Source: an uncultured Roseovarius sp. (lineage in GTDB: Bacteria > Pseudomonadota > Alphaproteobacteria > Rhodobacterales > Rhodobacteraceae). From it: a stretch of DNA of 64,000 bases. The translations under genes were made by a program, and so were the position numbers. Positions 28,555-37,772 of this stretch are shown here, one piece after another (within the stretch, counting starts at the first letter, position 1; each line of letters begins with the position of its first letter). The notes beneath the pieces were generated by a model. The model was not told the DNA's origin. It saw only the letters and a program-made list of their open reading frames with translations, and searched no databases. The stretch covers positions 3,948,001 through 4,012,000 of the forward strand of contig OX638333.1 in assembly GCA_951812895.1 (NCBI GenBank). Direction: 5' to 3'.

Positions 28555-29910
28555 ATGGGCACTGCTTTGATCATCCTTGCCGCTGGCAAGGGGACCCGAA
28601 TGAAATCCGATCTCCCCAAAGTGTTGCATCAGGTGGCTGGCGCCCCTCTGTTGGAGCATGCCATGCGGGCAGGACAAGCGCTCGATCCGGATCGTATCGT
28701 TGTGGTTGCCGGCCACGGCGCAGAGAAAGTTGAACACTGTGCCAAGGCCTTTAACGACGAAGCCGAAGTGGTATTGCAAACAGAACAGCTTGGAACCGGA
28801 CATGCCGTCCAACAAGCCCAAGCCGCGCTTGCCGGTCACGATGGTGACACCATCGTCCTATATGGCGACACGCCGTTTATAAGCTCCGAAACTCTAACCC
28901 GGATGATCGCCGCGCGTACGGACCATGATATCGTGGTTCTGGGCTTCGATGCCGCCGATCCGGGGCGCTACGGGCGCCTTGTCACCAAGGGTGAAACCCT
29001 TGAACGTATCGTGGAATTCAAAGATGCATCCGAATCCGAACGGGCCATAAATTTCTGCAATTCCGGCGTGATCGCCGCCCGTTCTGCCACCTTGTTTGAC
29101 CTGCTTTCAGAGGTTTCAAACAATAATGCCTCTGGTGAATACTACCTCACCGACATTATCGGCATTGCCCGCGAACGCGGGCTAAGCGCGAGCGCCGTCC
29201 GCTGCTCTGAGGCGGAGACCATGGGCATCAACTCTCGCGCTGAACTCGCGGTGGCGGAAAAAACGTTTCAGGATCACGCGCGTGCAACAGCATTTGAAAA
29301 CGGCGTCACTCTGACCGCCCCGGAAACCGTGTATTTCGCCTTCGATACTGTGATTGGCCGCGACACAGTGGTTGAGCCATATGTCTTTTTCGGCCCCGGT
29401 GCAACCGTGGAATCAGGCGCCCGTATCCGTGCATTCTCGCATCTTGAGGGCTGTCACGTGGCCCAAGGCGCCATTATCGGCCCCTATGCCCGTCTCCGCC
29501 CGGGGGCGGAACTGGCTGAAAACACCCGTGTTGGCAATTTTGTTGAGATCAAGAACGCCACGATTGACGCGGGCGCAAAGGTCAACCATCTCAGCTATAT
29601 CGGCGACGCCCATTTGGGTGAGGCCACAAACGTCGGCGCAGGCACAATCACCTGCAACTACGATGGCGTTTCCAAACACCACACCGATGTCGGCAGCAAC
29701 GTGTTTATCGGGTCCAACACGATGCTGGTCGCACCGGTTTCAATTGGCGACAACGCAATGACCGCGTCTGGCGCGGTCATTACCAAAGATGTCCCAGCAG
29801 AGGCTCTCGCCATCGCGCGGGCACAGCAGGTCAACAAACCCGAACTGGCCCGAAAGTTATTTGATTCCCTTAGACGTACAGCAAATTTGAAAAAGAAAAA
29901 GGCTTCCTGA
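28555..29910 (+). CDS. glmU: Bifunctional N-acetylglucosamine-1-phosphate uridyltransferase / glucosamine-1-phosphate acetyltransferase
   Basis: GlmU makes UDP-N-acetylglucosamine for peptidoglycan and LPS. The start ATG at 28555 follows GGAAGGAAAG; upstream ATGs in frame are not conserved. The N-terminal nucleotidyltransferase motif LAAGKGTRMKSDLPKVLHQV is at residues 8-27, and the C-terminal half is the left-handed beta-helix acetyltransferase with hexapeptide repeats ending in KKKKAS. It overlaps nothing and glmS begins 1 bp after its stop. Confidence 0.97.
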   Translation: MGTALIILAAGKGTRMKSDLPKVLHQVAGAPLLEHAMRAGQALDPDRIVVVAGHGAEKVEHCAKAFNDEAEVVLQTEQLGTGHAVQQAQAALAGHDGDTIVLYGDTPFISSETLTRMIAARTDHDIVVLGFDAADPGRYGRLVTKGETLERIVEFKDASESERAINFCNSGVIAARSATLFDLLSEVSNNNASGEYYLTDIIGIARERGLSASAVRCSEAETMGINSRAELAVAEKTFQDHARATAFENGVTLTAPETVYFAFDTVIGRDTVVEPYVFFGPGATVESGARIRAFSHLEGCHVAQGAIIGPYARLRPGAELAENTRVGNFVEIKNATIDAGAKVNHLSYIGDAHLGEATNVGAGTITCNYDGVSKHHTDVGSNVFIGSNTMLVAPVSIGDNAMTASGAVITKDVPAEALAIARAQQVNKPELARKLFDSLRRTANLKKKKAS

Positions 29911-29911
29911 T

Positions 29912-31735
29912 ATGTGTGGTATTGTAGGCGTACTTGGAAAACACGAAGCCGCGCCAGTTTTGGTCGAGGCTTTGAAATTACTGGAATATCGCGGTTACGA
30001 CAGCGCGGGCATTGCGACCATCAACAACGGTCAACTGGATCGTCGCCGTGCGATTGGAAAACTGGTCAACCTTTCGGATAAACTGGTTCATGAACCACTG
30101 GCTGGCAAGGCCGGTATCGGCCACACCCGCTGGGCCACGCACGGCGCGCCGAACCTGTCCAACACCCACCCACACCGTGCCGGACCTGTTGCCGTGGTCC
30201 ATAACGGTATCATCGAAAACTATCGCGAACTGCGTGCCGATCTGTCTGAAAAAGGCATCGGATTCGACACCGACACCGACACAGAAACCGTGGCCCTTCT
30301 GACGCATTACTACATGACCCAGGGGGCCAGCCCCTCCGAAGCCGCCAAACAAACACTGACCCGGCTCGAAGGCGCCTATGCCCTGTGCTTCTTGTTTGAC
30401 GGTGAAGCGGATCTTCTCGTCGCGGCCCGCAAGGGCAGCCCACTGGCCATTGGTCACGGGGGTGATGAGATGTTTGTTGGTTCTGACGCTATTGCGCTGT
30501 CACCCTTCACCAATCAGATCACGTATCTCGAAGAAGGCGATTGTGCCGTTGTGACCCGCAACAGCGTCGTTATCACCGACGCGCACGGCACCCTCGCCAA
30601 TCGCGAGATGCGAACGCTTCAGATCGACAACACCCGCGTCGACAAAGCAGGGCACAAGCATTTCATGGCCAAGGAAATCGCCGAACAACCGATGGTGATC
30701 GGCGATGCTTTGCGTCACTACCTGACCGAAGATGGTCTTGACATCGACCTGGGTGACAAAGCGCTGGATTTCTCAAAGATTGACCGGCTTTCGCTGGTTG
30801 CCTGTGGCACGGCGTATTATGCCTGTGTCACGGCCAAATATTGGTTTGAACAGGTCGCCGGTCTTCCGGTAGACGTCGATGTCGCATCTGAATTCCGCTA
30901 CCGCGAACCCCCGATCCCGGCCAGAACCGCAGCCCTTTTTGTCAGCCAGTCGGGCGAAACCGCCGACACCCTCGCCGCCCTGCGCTACTGCACCTCACGC
31001 GCAGACCGGGTTCTTTCGGTTGTAAATGTCCCGGAAAGCTCGATCGCCCGTGAAAGCGATCTGGCCCTGCCCATCCATGCCGGCACGGAAATCGGTGTTG
31101 CCTCGACCAAGGCATTTACCTGCCAGTTGGTCGTGCTGCTGCTTTTGGCGCTGAAAGCCGCCAAGGACCGCGGCGAAATGGACGCTGAAACACTCGGCAA
31201 ACACTTGACGGAACTGCGTCGCATTCCGGCCTTGATCAACCTCACGCTAGAGGATGACAGCGCATTCCGCAGCGCGTCCAAAGGGCTTGCCAAAGCCGAT
31301 AATGCCCTGTTTCTCGGGCGTGGCCTGATGTTCCCTCTCGCTCTCGAAGGCGCGCTTAAATTAAAAGAAATCAGCTATATACACGCCGAAGCTTATGCAT
31401 CCGGGGAACTCAAACACGGCCCCATAGCACTGGTTGACAAAAAGATGCCCGTTGTGGTTATGGCGCCCAGTGACGGGCTCTTCGACAAAACCGTCTCCAA
31501 CATGCAGGAGGTAATGGCGCGCGGTGGTAAAATTATGCTGGTCAGCGATGCCAAAGGTGTCTCAGAAGCCGGTGACGGGGTTTGGAAAGAGCTGGTCCTG
31601 CCCGATGTCGACCCCATCTTCGCCCCCATCCTCTACGCCATTCCGGCGCAATTGCTGGCCTATCACACCGCCGTTGCCAAGGGCACAGACGTGGATCAGC
31701 CGCGCAACCTCGCCAAATCCGTGACTGTGGAGTGA
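29912..31735 (+). CDS. glmS: Glutamine--fructose-6-phosphate aminotransferase
   Basis: GlmS forms glucosamine-6-phosphate from fructose-6-phosphate and glutamine. The N-terminal glutaminase nucleophile is Cys2 (MCGIVGVLG); two SIS sugar-isomerase domains follow (about 285-425 and 455-597), and the end KSVTVE matches the family. The 607-residue length is normal. glmU-glmS adjacency supplies the two ends of the UDP-GlcNAc branch. No glmS ribozyme precedes it. Confidence 0.98.
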   Translation: MCGIVGVLGKHEAAPVLVEALKLLEYRGYDSAGIATINNGQLDRRRAIGKLVNLSDKLVHEPLAGKAGIGHTRWATHGAPNLSNTHPHRAGPVAVVHNGIIENYRELRADLSEKGIGFDTDTDTETVALLTHYYMTQGASPSEAAKQTLTRLEGAYALCFLFDGEADLLVAARKGSPLAIGHGGDEMFVGSDAIALSPFTNQITYLEEGDCAVVTRNSVVITDAHGTLANREMRTLQIDNTRVDKAGHKHFMAKEIAEQPMVIGDALRHYLTEDGLDIDLGDKALDFSKIDRLSLVACGTAYYACVTAKYWFEQVAGLPVDVDVASEFRYREPPIPARTAALFVSQSGETADTLAALRYCTSRADRVLSVVNVPESSIARESDLALPIHAGTEIGVASTKAFTCQLVVLLLLALKAAKDRGEMDAETLGKHLTELRRIPALINLTLEDDSAFRSASKGLAKADNALFLGRGLMFPLALEGALKLKEISYIHAEAYASGELKHGPIALVDKKMPVVVMAPSDGLFDKTVSNMQEVMARGGKIMLVSDAKGVSEAGDGVWKELVLPDVDPIFAPILYAIPAQLLAYHTAVAKGTDVDQPRNLAKSVTVE

Positions 31736-32406
31736 CCCTTCAGGACGCACTCGATGCCCTCGCATCCCGCGCAGAGCCGGGGCGTGCCGAACAAATGGCA
31801 GCCTATCACAAGGTGCCACGCCGATATCTCGGCGCGCCCAACCCTGCGACAAATGAACTAACCACTGGCTGGCGACGCACGCTTAGCCTGTCTCAACGCA
31901 TCGATCTGGCCTCGGCCCTGTGGCAAACCGACATATTCGAGGCGCGTGTCGCCGCCGGGAAACTGCTGACACAGGCGCGCATCCGGCCGGATCAAGACGT
32001 ATGGGCACTGATCACCTCATGGCTTCCTGATTTTGACAGCTGGGCCATTGCAGATCACGCCATGACGGCCGGTCAAAAACGGCTGACAGCTGACCCATCC
32101 CGCATTGATGAAATAGAAAGCTGGACCAAATCAGACAGCTTTAGGATTCGTCGTGCCGCGCTGGTCATCTCCCTGCCTTTTACCAAGCAGAACCATCCCA
32201 AACCGCACGAACTAGAGGTCCGTGAACGCGTTCTTGGCTGGGCTGCGGGTTATGTTGATGACACCGAATGGTTCATCCAAAAGGCTGTCGCATGGTGGCT
32301 CAGAGATCTGTCAAAACATGATGCAGCCAGGGTTCAATACTTTTTGGACGAACATGGCGAACGAATGAAGTCTTTTGCACGAGAAGAGGCTGCTAGACTT
32401 CTGTAA
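31732..32406 (+). CDS. AlkD-like DNA alkylation repair protein
   Basis: The GTG at 31732 overlaps the glmS stop (GTGA) and is chosen as the start. The 224-residue protein is all-helical with HEAT-like repeats and matches the AlkD/AlkC fold: FEARVAAGKLL, WLPDFDSWAIADH (Asp and Trp residues typical of the DNA-binding cleft), SFRIRRAALVISLPF, and EWFIQKAVAWWLRDLSKHD. AlkD enzymes excise bulky cationic alkylated bases without base flipping. Confidence 0.85.
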   Translation: MTLQDALDALASRAEPGRAEQMAAYHKVPRRYLGAPNPATNELTTGWRRTLSLSQRIDLASALWQTDIFEARVAAGKLLTQARIRPDQDVWALITSWLPDFDSWAIADHAMTAGQKRLTADPSRIDEIESWTKSDSFRIRRAALVISLPFTKQNHPKPHELEVRERVLGWAAGYVDDTEWFIQKAVAWWLRDLSKHDAARVQYFLDEHGERMKSFAREEAARLL

Positions 32407-32418
32407 ATAAACACTGAA

Positions 32419-32922
32419 TCAATTTGACATCCGATACACGCGTAGCTCCGGCAAACCCGTCAAATTGGCTTCGATCAACCGCATCGCCGCCAATGATATC
32501 CGGCTGCCTGACCCCGCATCCCCTTCGATCGGGATCAGCTCCACCGCCACAGATGTCCCTTTGGCAGGGTACTCAACCCGCCCCTTCGCAGTTGTCTTCA
32601 CCAACGGCGTTTTTAACCAAATACCCGGCTCCGTTGCCGACCCGAGCGAGACCACTGTCAGCCCAAGATCGACACCACCCACCCCGACACCCTGAACCGC
32701 CTCCGTCCGTTCTTCGGCACTTGTAGTGTCAAATTCTTCAATTGTACGGGCATTTTGCGGGAGTTTTAGCCCTAAAGGCCGGGCAACAGGCCGGACCTGC
32801 CCGCTCGCGTCCCGCACCTCGGGTACGGCCTCCGGAGCCGGCCGTAACACCCTTGGCCAGCCGCCACACGCTGCAAGCATCCCGATTAACCCGGCACAAA
32901 CAACCAAACGTATCATGATCAC
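32419..32922 (-). CDS. Uncharacterised lipoprotein
   Basis: The 167-residue protein has an N-terminal signal with lipobox LAAC (Cys19) and a largely beta C-terminal part. It is convergent with the AlkD-like gene (12-bp gap) and divergent from moaA. Similar proteins in Rhodobacteraceae are known to me only as hypothetical; no function can be given. Confidence 0.7.
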   Translation of the reverse strand: MIMIRLVVCAGLIGMLAACGGWPRVLRPAPEAVPEVRDASGQVRPVARPLGLKLPQNARTIEEFDTTSAEERTEAVQGVGVGGVDLGLTVVSLGSATEPGIWLKTPLVKTTAKGRVEYPAKGTSVAVELIPIEGDAGSGSRISLAAMRLIEANLTGLPELRVYRMSN

Positions 32923-33002
32923 ACTCTAGGCAACGGCCACCCACCGATCAATCCGCCAATTACCGCCTTGCCCCCGGCCCGCACAAACCCTAGATTTCCC
33001 AC

Positions 33003-34010
33003 ATGACAGCCCCACTCATCGATCCCTTTCTGCGCCCCATCTCTTACCTGCGCGTTTCGGTCACTGACCGCTGCGATTTCCGCTGTGTCTATTGCATGTC
33101 CGAAAACATGACCTTTCTGCCCAAGAAGGAGCTTCTGACGCTGGAAGAGCTGGATCGTATGTGCTCGACCTTTATCCGCCTGGGTGTTGAAAAACTGCGC
33201 ATCACGGGCGGAGAACCGTTGGTGCGTCGCGATATCATGTCGTATTTCAGGTCGATGAACCGCCACCTTGACTCCGGTACATTGCGGGAATTGACCCTCA
33301 CAACCAACGGATCACAGCTCGAACGCTTCGCAGAAGATCTTTATGCCACAGGCGTGCGCCGCGTGAATATCTCGCTCGACACGCTGGATGAGAAGAAATT
33401 CGCCGACATCACCCGCTGGGGTCGCCTGCCACAGGTCCTGCGCGGCATAGACGCCGCACAAAAGGCGGGTCTGCGGGTCAAAATCAACACTGTCGCTCTG
33501 AAAGGGTTTAACGAGGACGAATTGTTTACCCTCCTCGAATGGTGCCACGCGCGCGATATGGATCTAACCTTTATCGAAGTTATGCCAATGGGCGATATCG
33601 GTAACGAAAACCGGTTGGATCAGTATTGGAAACTCTCTGACCTGCGGGCCCGGATGGCAGAAAACTATACCCTGACCGAGCTTGAGGAAAGCAGCGGCGG
33701 ACCTGCCCGCTATGTGCGCATTAACGAAACCGGTCAGAAAATCGGTTTTATCACGCCGTTGACCCATAATTTCTGTGAAAGCTGCAACCGCGTGCGCCTG
33801 ACCTGCACCGGAGAGCTGTTTATGTGCCTTGGCCAAGAGGACAACGCCGATCTGCGCGCTGCGTTGCGCAACCACCCCAAATCGGACGCGCCTTTGGAAG
33901 ACGCCATTCGCACCGCTATATCGCACAAACCCAAGGGCCATGACTTTGACTATTCCCGGCAGGCAGTCGGCGGTCAGATGTCCCGTCATATGAGCCATAC
34001 CGGCGGCTGA
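33003..34010 (+). CDS. moaA: GTP 3',8-cyclase MoaA
   Basis: MoaA is a radical-SAM enzyme of molybdenum-cofactor synthesis that rearranges GTP. The 335-residue protein has the N-terminal cluster CDFRCVYC (C-x3-C-x2-C, about 24-31) and the C-terminal second-cluster cysteines in [21 protein letters not shown] split as FCESCNR, LTC and MC; the terminal glycine pair (THTGG type: MSHTGG) is present. Overlaps waaA by one base. Confidence 0.96.
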   Translation: MTAPLIDPFLRPISYLRVSVTDRCDFRCVYCMSENMTFLPKKELLTLEELDRMCSTFIRLGVEKLRITGGEPLVRRDIMSYFRSMNRHLDSGTLRELTLTTNGSQLERFAEDLYATGVRRVNISLDTLDEKKFADITRWGRLPQVLRGIDAAQKAGLRVKINTVALKGFNEDELFTLLEWCHARDMDLTFIEVMPMGDIGNENRLDQYWKLSDLRARMAENYTLTELEESSGGPARYVRINETGQKIGFITPLTHNFCESCNRVRLTCTGELFMCLGQEDNADLRAALRNHPKSDAPLEDAIRTAISHKPKGHDFDYSRQAVGGQMSRHMSHTGG

Positions 34011-35290
34011 TGCCCTCTGCACCGCTACCAGTACGCCTGTATTGCACGCTCGCAAATCTGGTCGCGCCACTGGCCTTTCGACGTGTTGCCGCCAAATTGT
34101 CTGCACAAGGTACGTCCCCGGCCCGACTGCGCGAACGTCTGGGACATGCAAGTGCTGAACGGCCCTCCAAGCGACTGCTCTGGTTCCACGCCGCCTCAGT
34201 CGGGGAAAGCCTTTCGGTCCTGCGGCTCATCACACGGATGGGGGAAACAGATCCCGATCTTGCTTTCCTGCTGACTTCCGGCACTGCCACCTCGGCAGAC
34301 ATCGTCGCCCGCCGCCTGCCCCCGCGCACAACCCACCAGTTTGCCCCGCTCGACAGCGCCCGTGCGGTAAACCGGTTTCTGGATCATTGGACACCTGATG
34401 CTGCGATCTTTGTCGAAAGCGAACTTTGGCCGCAAATGCTGACACGCACCCATGCACGCGACATCCCCCTGGCTCTGATCAACGCGCGTATTTCGGAGAA
34501 TTCCGCCCGCAAATGGAAGCGGTTTCGCTCGACCGCCAAACACCTGATGGATCATTTCCGTCTAATACATTGCCAGGACACCCGGACAGCCAAACACCTC
34601 AACGACATCGGTTTGACCCAGGCCAAAGCAGGGCAGAACCTAAAATCACTGTCCGGCCCCCTGCCCTTTGACGCGGATGAGCTTTCCCGCCTTAGCGATG
34701 TGACCGGCAAGCGCCCGGTCTGGCTCGCCAGTTCGACGCATCCGGGCGAAGATGGAATCATGCTCAAAGCGCATAAAACGCTTTTGAAAGAACATCCTGA
34801 CGCTCTTTTGATCCTCGTTCCGCGCCACCCGGAACGCGCCAACGATATTGCAAAATTGATCTCTGGAACAGGCCAGCGTCACACGCGCCGCTCAACAGAT
34901 GCACAGATTTCCCCTGAAACTCAGGTTTATCTGGCAGACACCCTTGGTGAAACAGGCCTCTGGTATGCGCTTTGCCCACTGACCTGCCTGTGCGGGTCTT
35001 TCACACCAGTCGGTGGTCATAACCCCTATGAGCCCGCCTACGCGGGTTCGGCCATTCTGCACGGGCCACTCTATACCAACATTGCCAAAACATACGAAGA
35101 AATGGATGCAATAGGGGCCGCGCGCCAGGTGGCAGACGCAAAAGAGCTTGGCGAAGCTCTCAATGAATTGCTGAGCGATGCAGAGGCCCTGACCCGGTTG
35201 CAAGACGGCGCACACAGTTTTGCCGAGGCACAGGTCGACCAGCTTGACGCTTTCGCACGCACCCTTTCCAAGGCGTTGTCGCTAGTTTAG
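34010..35290 (+). CDS. waaA: 3-deoxy-D-manno-octulosonic acid transferase
   Basis: This inner-membrane-associated GT30 enzyme adds Kdo to lipid A precursors. The 426-residue protein shows WFHAASVGESLSVLRLI (about 55-71; the conserved HAASVGE with catalytic Glu), the VESELWPQML segment and the C-terminal GSFTPVGGHNPYEPAYAG nucleotide-sugar site. It overlaps moaA by one base and is followed after 24 bp by a glycosyltransferase, suggesting an LPS-core link. Confidence 0.93.
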   Translation: MPSAPLPVRLYCTLANLVAPLAFRRVAAKLSAQGTSPARLRERLGHASAERPSKRLLWFHAASVGESLSVLRLITRMGETDPDLAFLLTSGTATSADIVARRLPPRTTHQFAPLDSARAVNRFLDHWTPDAAIFVESELWPQMLTRTHARDIPLALINARISENSARKWKRFRSTAKHLMDHFRLIHCQDTRTAKHLNDIGLTQAKAGQNLKSLSGPLPFDADELSRLSDVTGKRPVWLASSTHPGEDGIMLKAHKTLLKEHPDALLILVPRHPERANDIAKLISGTGQRHTRRSTDAQISPETQVYLADTLGETGLWYALCPLTCLCGSFTPVGGHNPYEPAYAGSAILHGPLYTNIAKTYEEMDAIGAARQVADAKELGEALNELLSDAEALTRLQDGAHSFAEAQVDQLDAFARTLSKALSLV

Positions 35291-35314
35291 GCAGTTCAGA
35301 ACCCGCTTTTTTGA

Positions 35315-36370
35315 ATGAGCAGCCGTGTGCCGGACCTGATCGTTACCAATTTTAATCAAAATTTCACCGGTGTGTCCGCCACTGCCGCGGGTGTGGTGCG
35401 CCAGCAAGTCGACCGCTACGATCTGGCGCTTGCCGGACACGCTTTGCCCGGTTGCCCCGCGCCTGTCACACGGGCTGAGGTCACGCAACTCAGCCGGCGA
35501 AACCCTGAGAAATACCCTTTCACAATCTGGCACGTCCGCCGCAACCCGGAAATGCGCGCCGCATTGTGGGCACGCGATGTGCTGCGCCTGCCGGTACGGA
35601 TCGTCTTTACCTCTGCCGCGCAAAGGTATCACTCGATGTTCCCGCGCTGGCTGATCTCCCGCATGGATGCGGTAATCGCCACGACCGAACGGGCGGCGGA
35701 ATTTGTACCGAATGTCCGCGCCGTTGTGCCCCACGGGGTAGAAACAGAACGGTTTTATCCCGCCGAAGACCGGGCAATCGCCTGGCTTGCAGCCGGGTAC
35801 CCCGGCTCAAGGGGCATCGCCACGATCGGGCGTATCCGCCCCGAAAAAGGCACAGATCGCTTTGTCAAAGCTATGCTGCGCCTCTTGCCCGACCATCCTG
35901 ACACCACCGCATTGGTGATTGGCCGCGCGGCAAAATCCGATCAGTGGTTTCTGGACGATTTAAGGGTCGAAATCGACGAGGCCGGCCTGAACGACCGCAT
36001 TCTCTTTCCTGGCGAAATCTCATCCGATGATCTGCCCGCTCTCATGCGCGCCCTCTCTGCAATCGTTCAGCTGCCCCGTTACGAAGGTTACGGCATGACG
36101 CCGCTTGAGGGCATGGCTTCTGGTGTGCCCTTTGTGGCCACGGATATGGGGTACTACCGCAACTTTTCCGGTCAGGGCACCAGCGGCCTCATCGTTCCCG
36201 AAGAGGTTGCAGAAGGAGCGGCACAAGCGCTCGATGGCCTGCTGACTGACGCGGACCGACACAGCAAAATGTCGAACGCTGCCAGAGATGCGGCGCTGAC
36301 CCATTTCAGCATCAAATCCGAAGCAGACGGGATCGATACGGTCTATCAGCAGCTGTGGCAGCAGAGCTAA
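35315..36370 (+). CDS. GT4-family glycosyltransferase (LPS core type)
   Basis: The 351-residue protein has a C-terminal GT-B donor domain: GRIRPEKGTDRFVKAM (about 169-184) and the Glu-x7-Glu-like motif EGYGMTPLEGMASGVPFVAT (about 249-268). The adjacent waaA and the same strand suggest transfer of a core sugar to LPS. Donor and acceptor unknown. Confidence 0.88.
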   Translation: MSSRVPDLIVTNFNQNFTGVSATAAGVVRQQVDRYDLALAGHALPGCPAPVTRAEVTQLSRRNPEKYPFTIWHVRRNPEMRAALWARDVLRLPVRIVFTSAAQRYHSMFPRWLISRMDAVIATTERAAEFVPNVRAVVPHGVETERFYPAEDRAIAWLAAGYPGSRGIATIGRIRPEKGTDRFVKAMLRLLPDHPDTTALVIGRAAKSDQWFLDDLRVEIDEAGLNDRILFPGEISSDDLPALMRALSAIVQLPRYEGYGMTPLEGMASGVPFVATDMGYYRNFSGQGTSGLIVPEEVAEGAAQALDGLLTDADRHSKMSNAARDAALTHFSIKSEADGIDTVYQQLWQQS

Positions 36371-36489
36371 GAAATGGCTTCACCCAGATAGCTGGCGTTT
36401 CGCCCCGAAATCCTGACTCAGACCGGTGTTGTTGGCCTTGAGCGGACGTTTGGACATTCTCCCTCCGCGCGGAATCAAGCCCGCAGGGC

Positions 36490-36534
36490 GCCGCGCGATC
36501 GCCAGTCCGAGGGGCGGCCCGGCAATCGCGCGGC
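36490..36534. repeat. Imperfect 14-bp inverted repeat between convergent genes
   Basis: GCCGCGCGATCGCC (36490-36503) and GGCAATCGCGCGGC (36521-36534) pair with one wobble over a 17-nt loop. It sits between two genes that end towards each other. The sequence looks like a mobile or widespread palindromic repeat of the family and may act as a bidirectional terminator. Confidence 0.6.
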
Positions 36535-36584
36535 TTGTATTCAATGGCAATTACAGGCCATCGTCACAGGTTGCAGACAAATCT

Positions 36585-37745
36585 CTAAACCGGCATCCTC
36601 TGCTCAACAATCTCGGCCCACCAGCTACAGCCCGCCGGTATTACCTCGTCATTAAAGTTGTATTCCGGATGATGCACCGCAGCCGTGTCGCCATTACCCA
36701 CCAGAATATAAGCTCCTGGCCGCTTTTCGAGCATAAAGGCAAAATCCTCACCCCCCATGATCAACGGCGCCTCATCGCATTGTCCGCTGACTGATTGCGC
36801 AACCTTGGCGGCAAATTCGGTCTGCGTTTCATGGTTGACCATAACCGGATAGTTCCGCTCATAATTCAATACAGCCGTCCCGCCAAACGCCGCCGAAATG
36901 TGATCGCATAGCACGCCCATTCGCTCCTCAGCCAGATCCCGCATCTCGGGGCTCAGCGTGCGCACTGTACCCATCAGATGCACCTTCTGCGGGATCACGT
37001 TGAATGTGTCCGAATCCGTGCTGAACGAGGTCACTGACACCACCAGCTGCTCCACCGGATCGGCATTGCGGCTGGCAATTGTCTGAAGCGCTATCACCAG
37101 ATGGCTGGCCATAACTGTTGTATCGATGGTTTCATGCGGCTTGGCCGCATGGCCACCCCTGCCCTCGATCTCGATGTCGAACTTGTCGGTCGCTGCAAAA
37201 AACGGCCCCTGACGAATCGCAAACTGACCTTCGGGGACCCCCGGCCAATTGTGCATGCCGTAGACTTCCCGCACACCAAACCGCTCCATCAGACCGTCAT
37301 CACACATTTCACGACCGCCGCCGCCGCCCTCTTCTGCAGGTTGGAAAATAATCACGGCTGTGCCGTCAAAATTCCGCGTCTCGGCCAGATACTTCGCCGC
37401 CCCCAGCAACATCGCAGTATGCCCGTCATGACCACAAGCATGCATCGCGCCCGGCGTTTTGCTGGCATACTCCACGCCCGTTGCCTCGTGAATGGGCAAC
37501 GCATCCATATCCGCACGCAGCCCGACCACCCGGCCCGACCCATTCTCGCGGCCACGTATCACGCCAACAACACCCGTCCGGCCAATACCGGTCACCACCT
37601 CGTCACAGCCAAAGGCCTGCAGCTTTTCGGCCACCAACGCACTGGTCCGATGCGTGTCAAACATAAGTTCGGGATGCTCATGCAGATCCCGCCGCCAGGC
37701 GGTGATCTCGGGCTGCAATTCGGCAAAACGGTTCTTAACTGGCAT
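36585..37745 (-). CDS. M20-family amidohydrolase (hippurate hydrolase type)
   Basis: The 386-residue metallopeptidase hydrolyses N-acyl amino acids. Metal/catalytic residues are visible in GLRADMDALPIHEATG (about 76-91), MHACGHDGHTAMLLG (about 101-115), EEGGGGGREM (catalytic Glu pair around 138) and the late MGGEDFAFML. It follows the ABC ATPase gene on the same strand (27-bp gap), suggesting use of an imported N-acyl or peptide substrate. Confidence 0.9.
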   Translation of the reverse strand: MPVKNRFAELQPEITAWRRDLHEHPELMFDTHRTSALVAEKLQAFGCDEVVTGIGRTGVVGVIRGRENGSGRVVGLRADMDALPIHEATGVEYASKTPGAMHACGHDGHTAMLLGAAKYLAETRNFDGTAVIIFQPAEEGGGGGREMCDDGLMERFGVREVYGMHNWPGVPEGQFAIRQGPFFAATDKFDIEIEGRGGHAAKPHETIDTTVMASHLVIALQTIASRNADPVEQLVVSVTSFSTDSDTFNVIPQKVHLMGTVRTLSPEMRDLAEERMGVLCDHISAAFGGTAVLNYERNYPVMVNHETQTEFAAKVAQSVSGQCDEAPLIMGGEDFAFMLEKRPGAYILVGNGDTAAVHHPEYNFNDEVIPAGCSWWAEIVEQRMPV

Positions 37746-37772
37746 GACAGGCTCCTCTGCTCTCGCCCACCG

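Noticed and set aside
29850-29912. glmS ribozyme upstream of glmS
   Set aside because: Only one base separates glmU and glmS, so there is no room for a 5'-UTR ribozyme.
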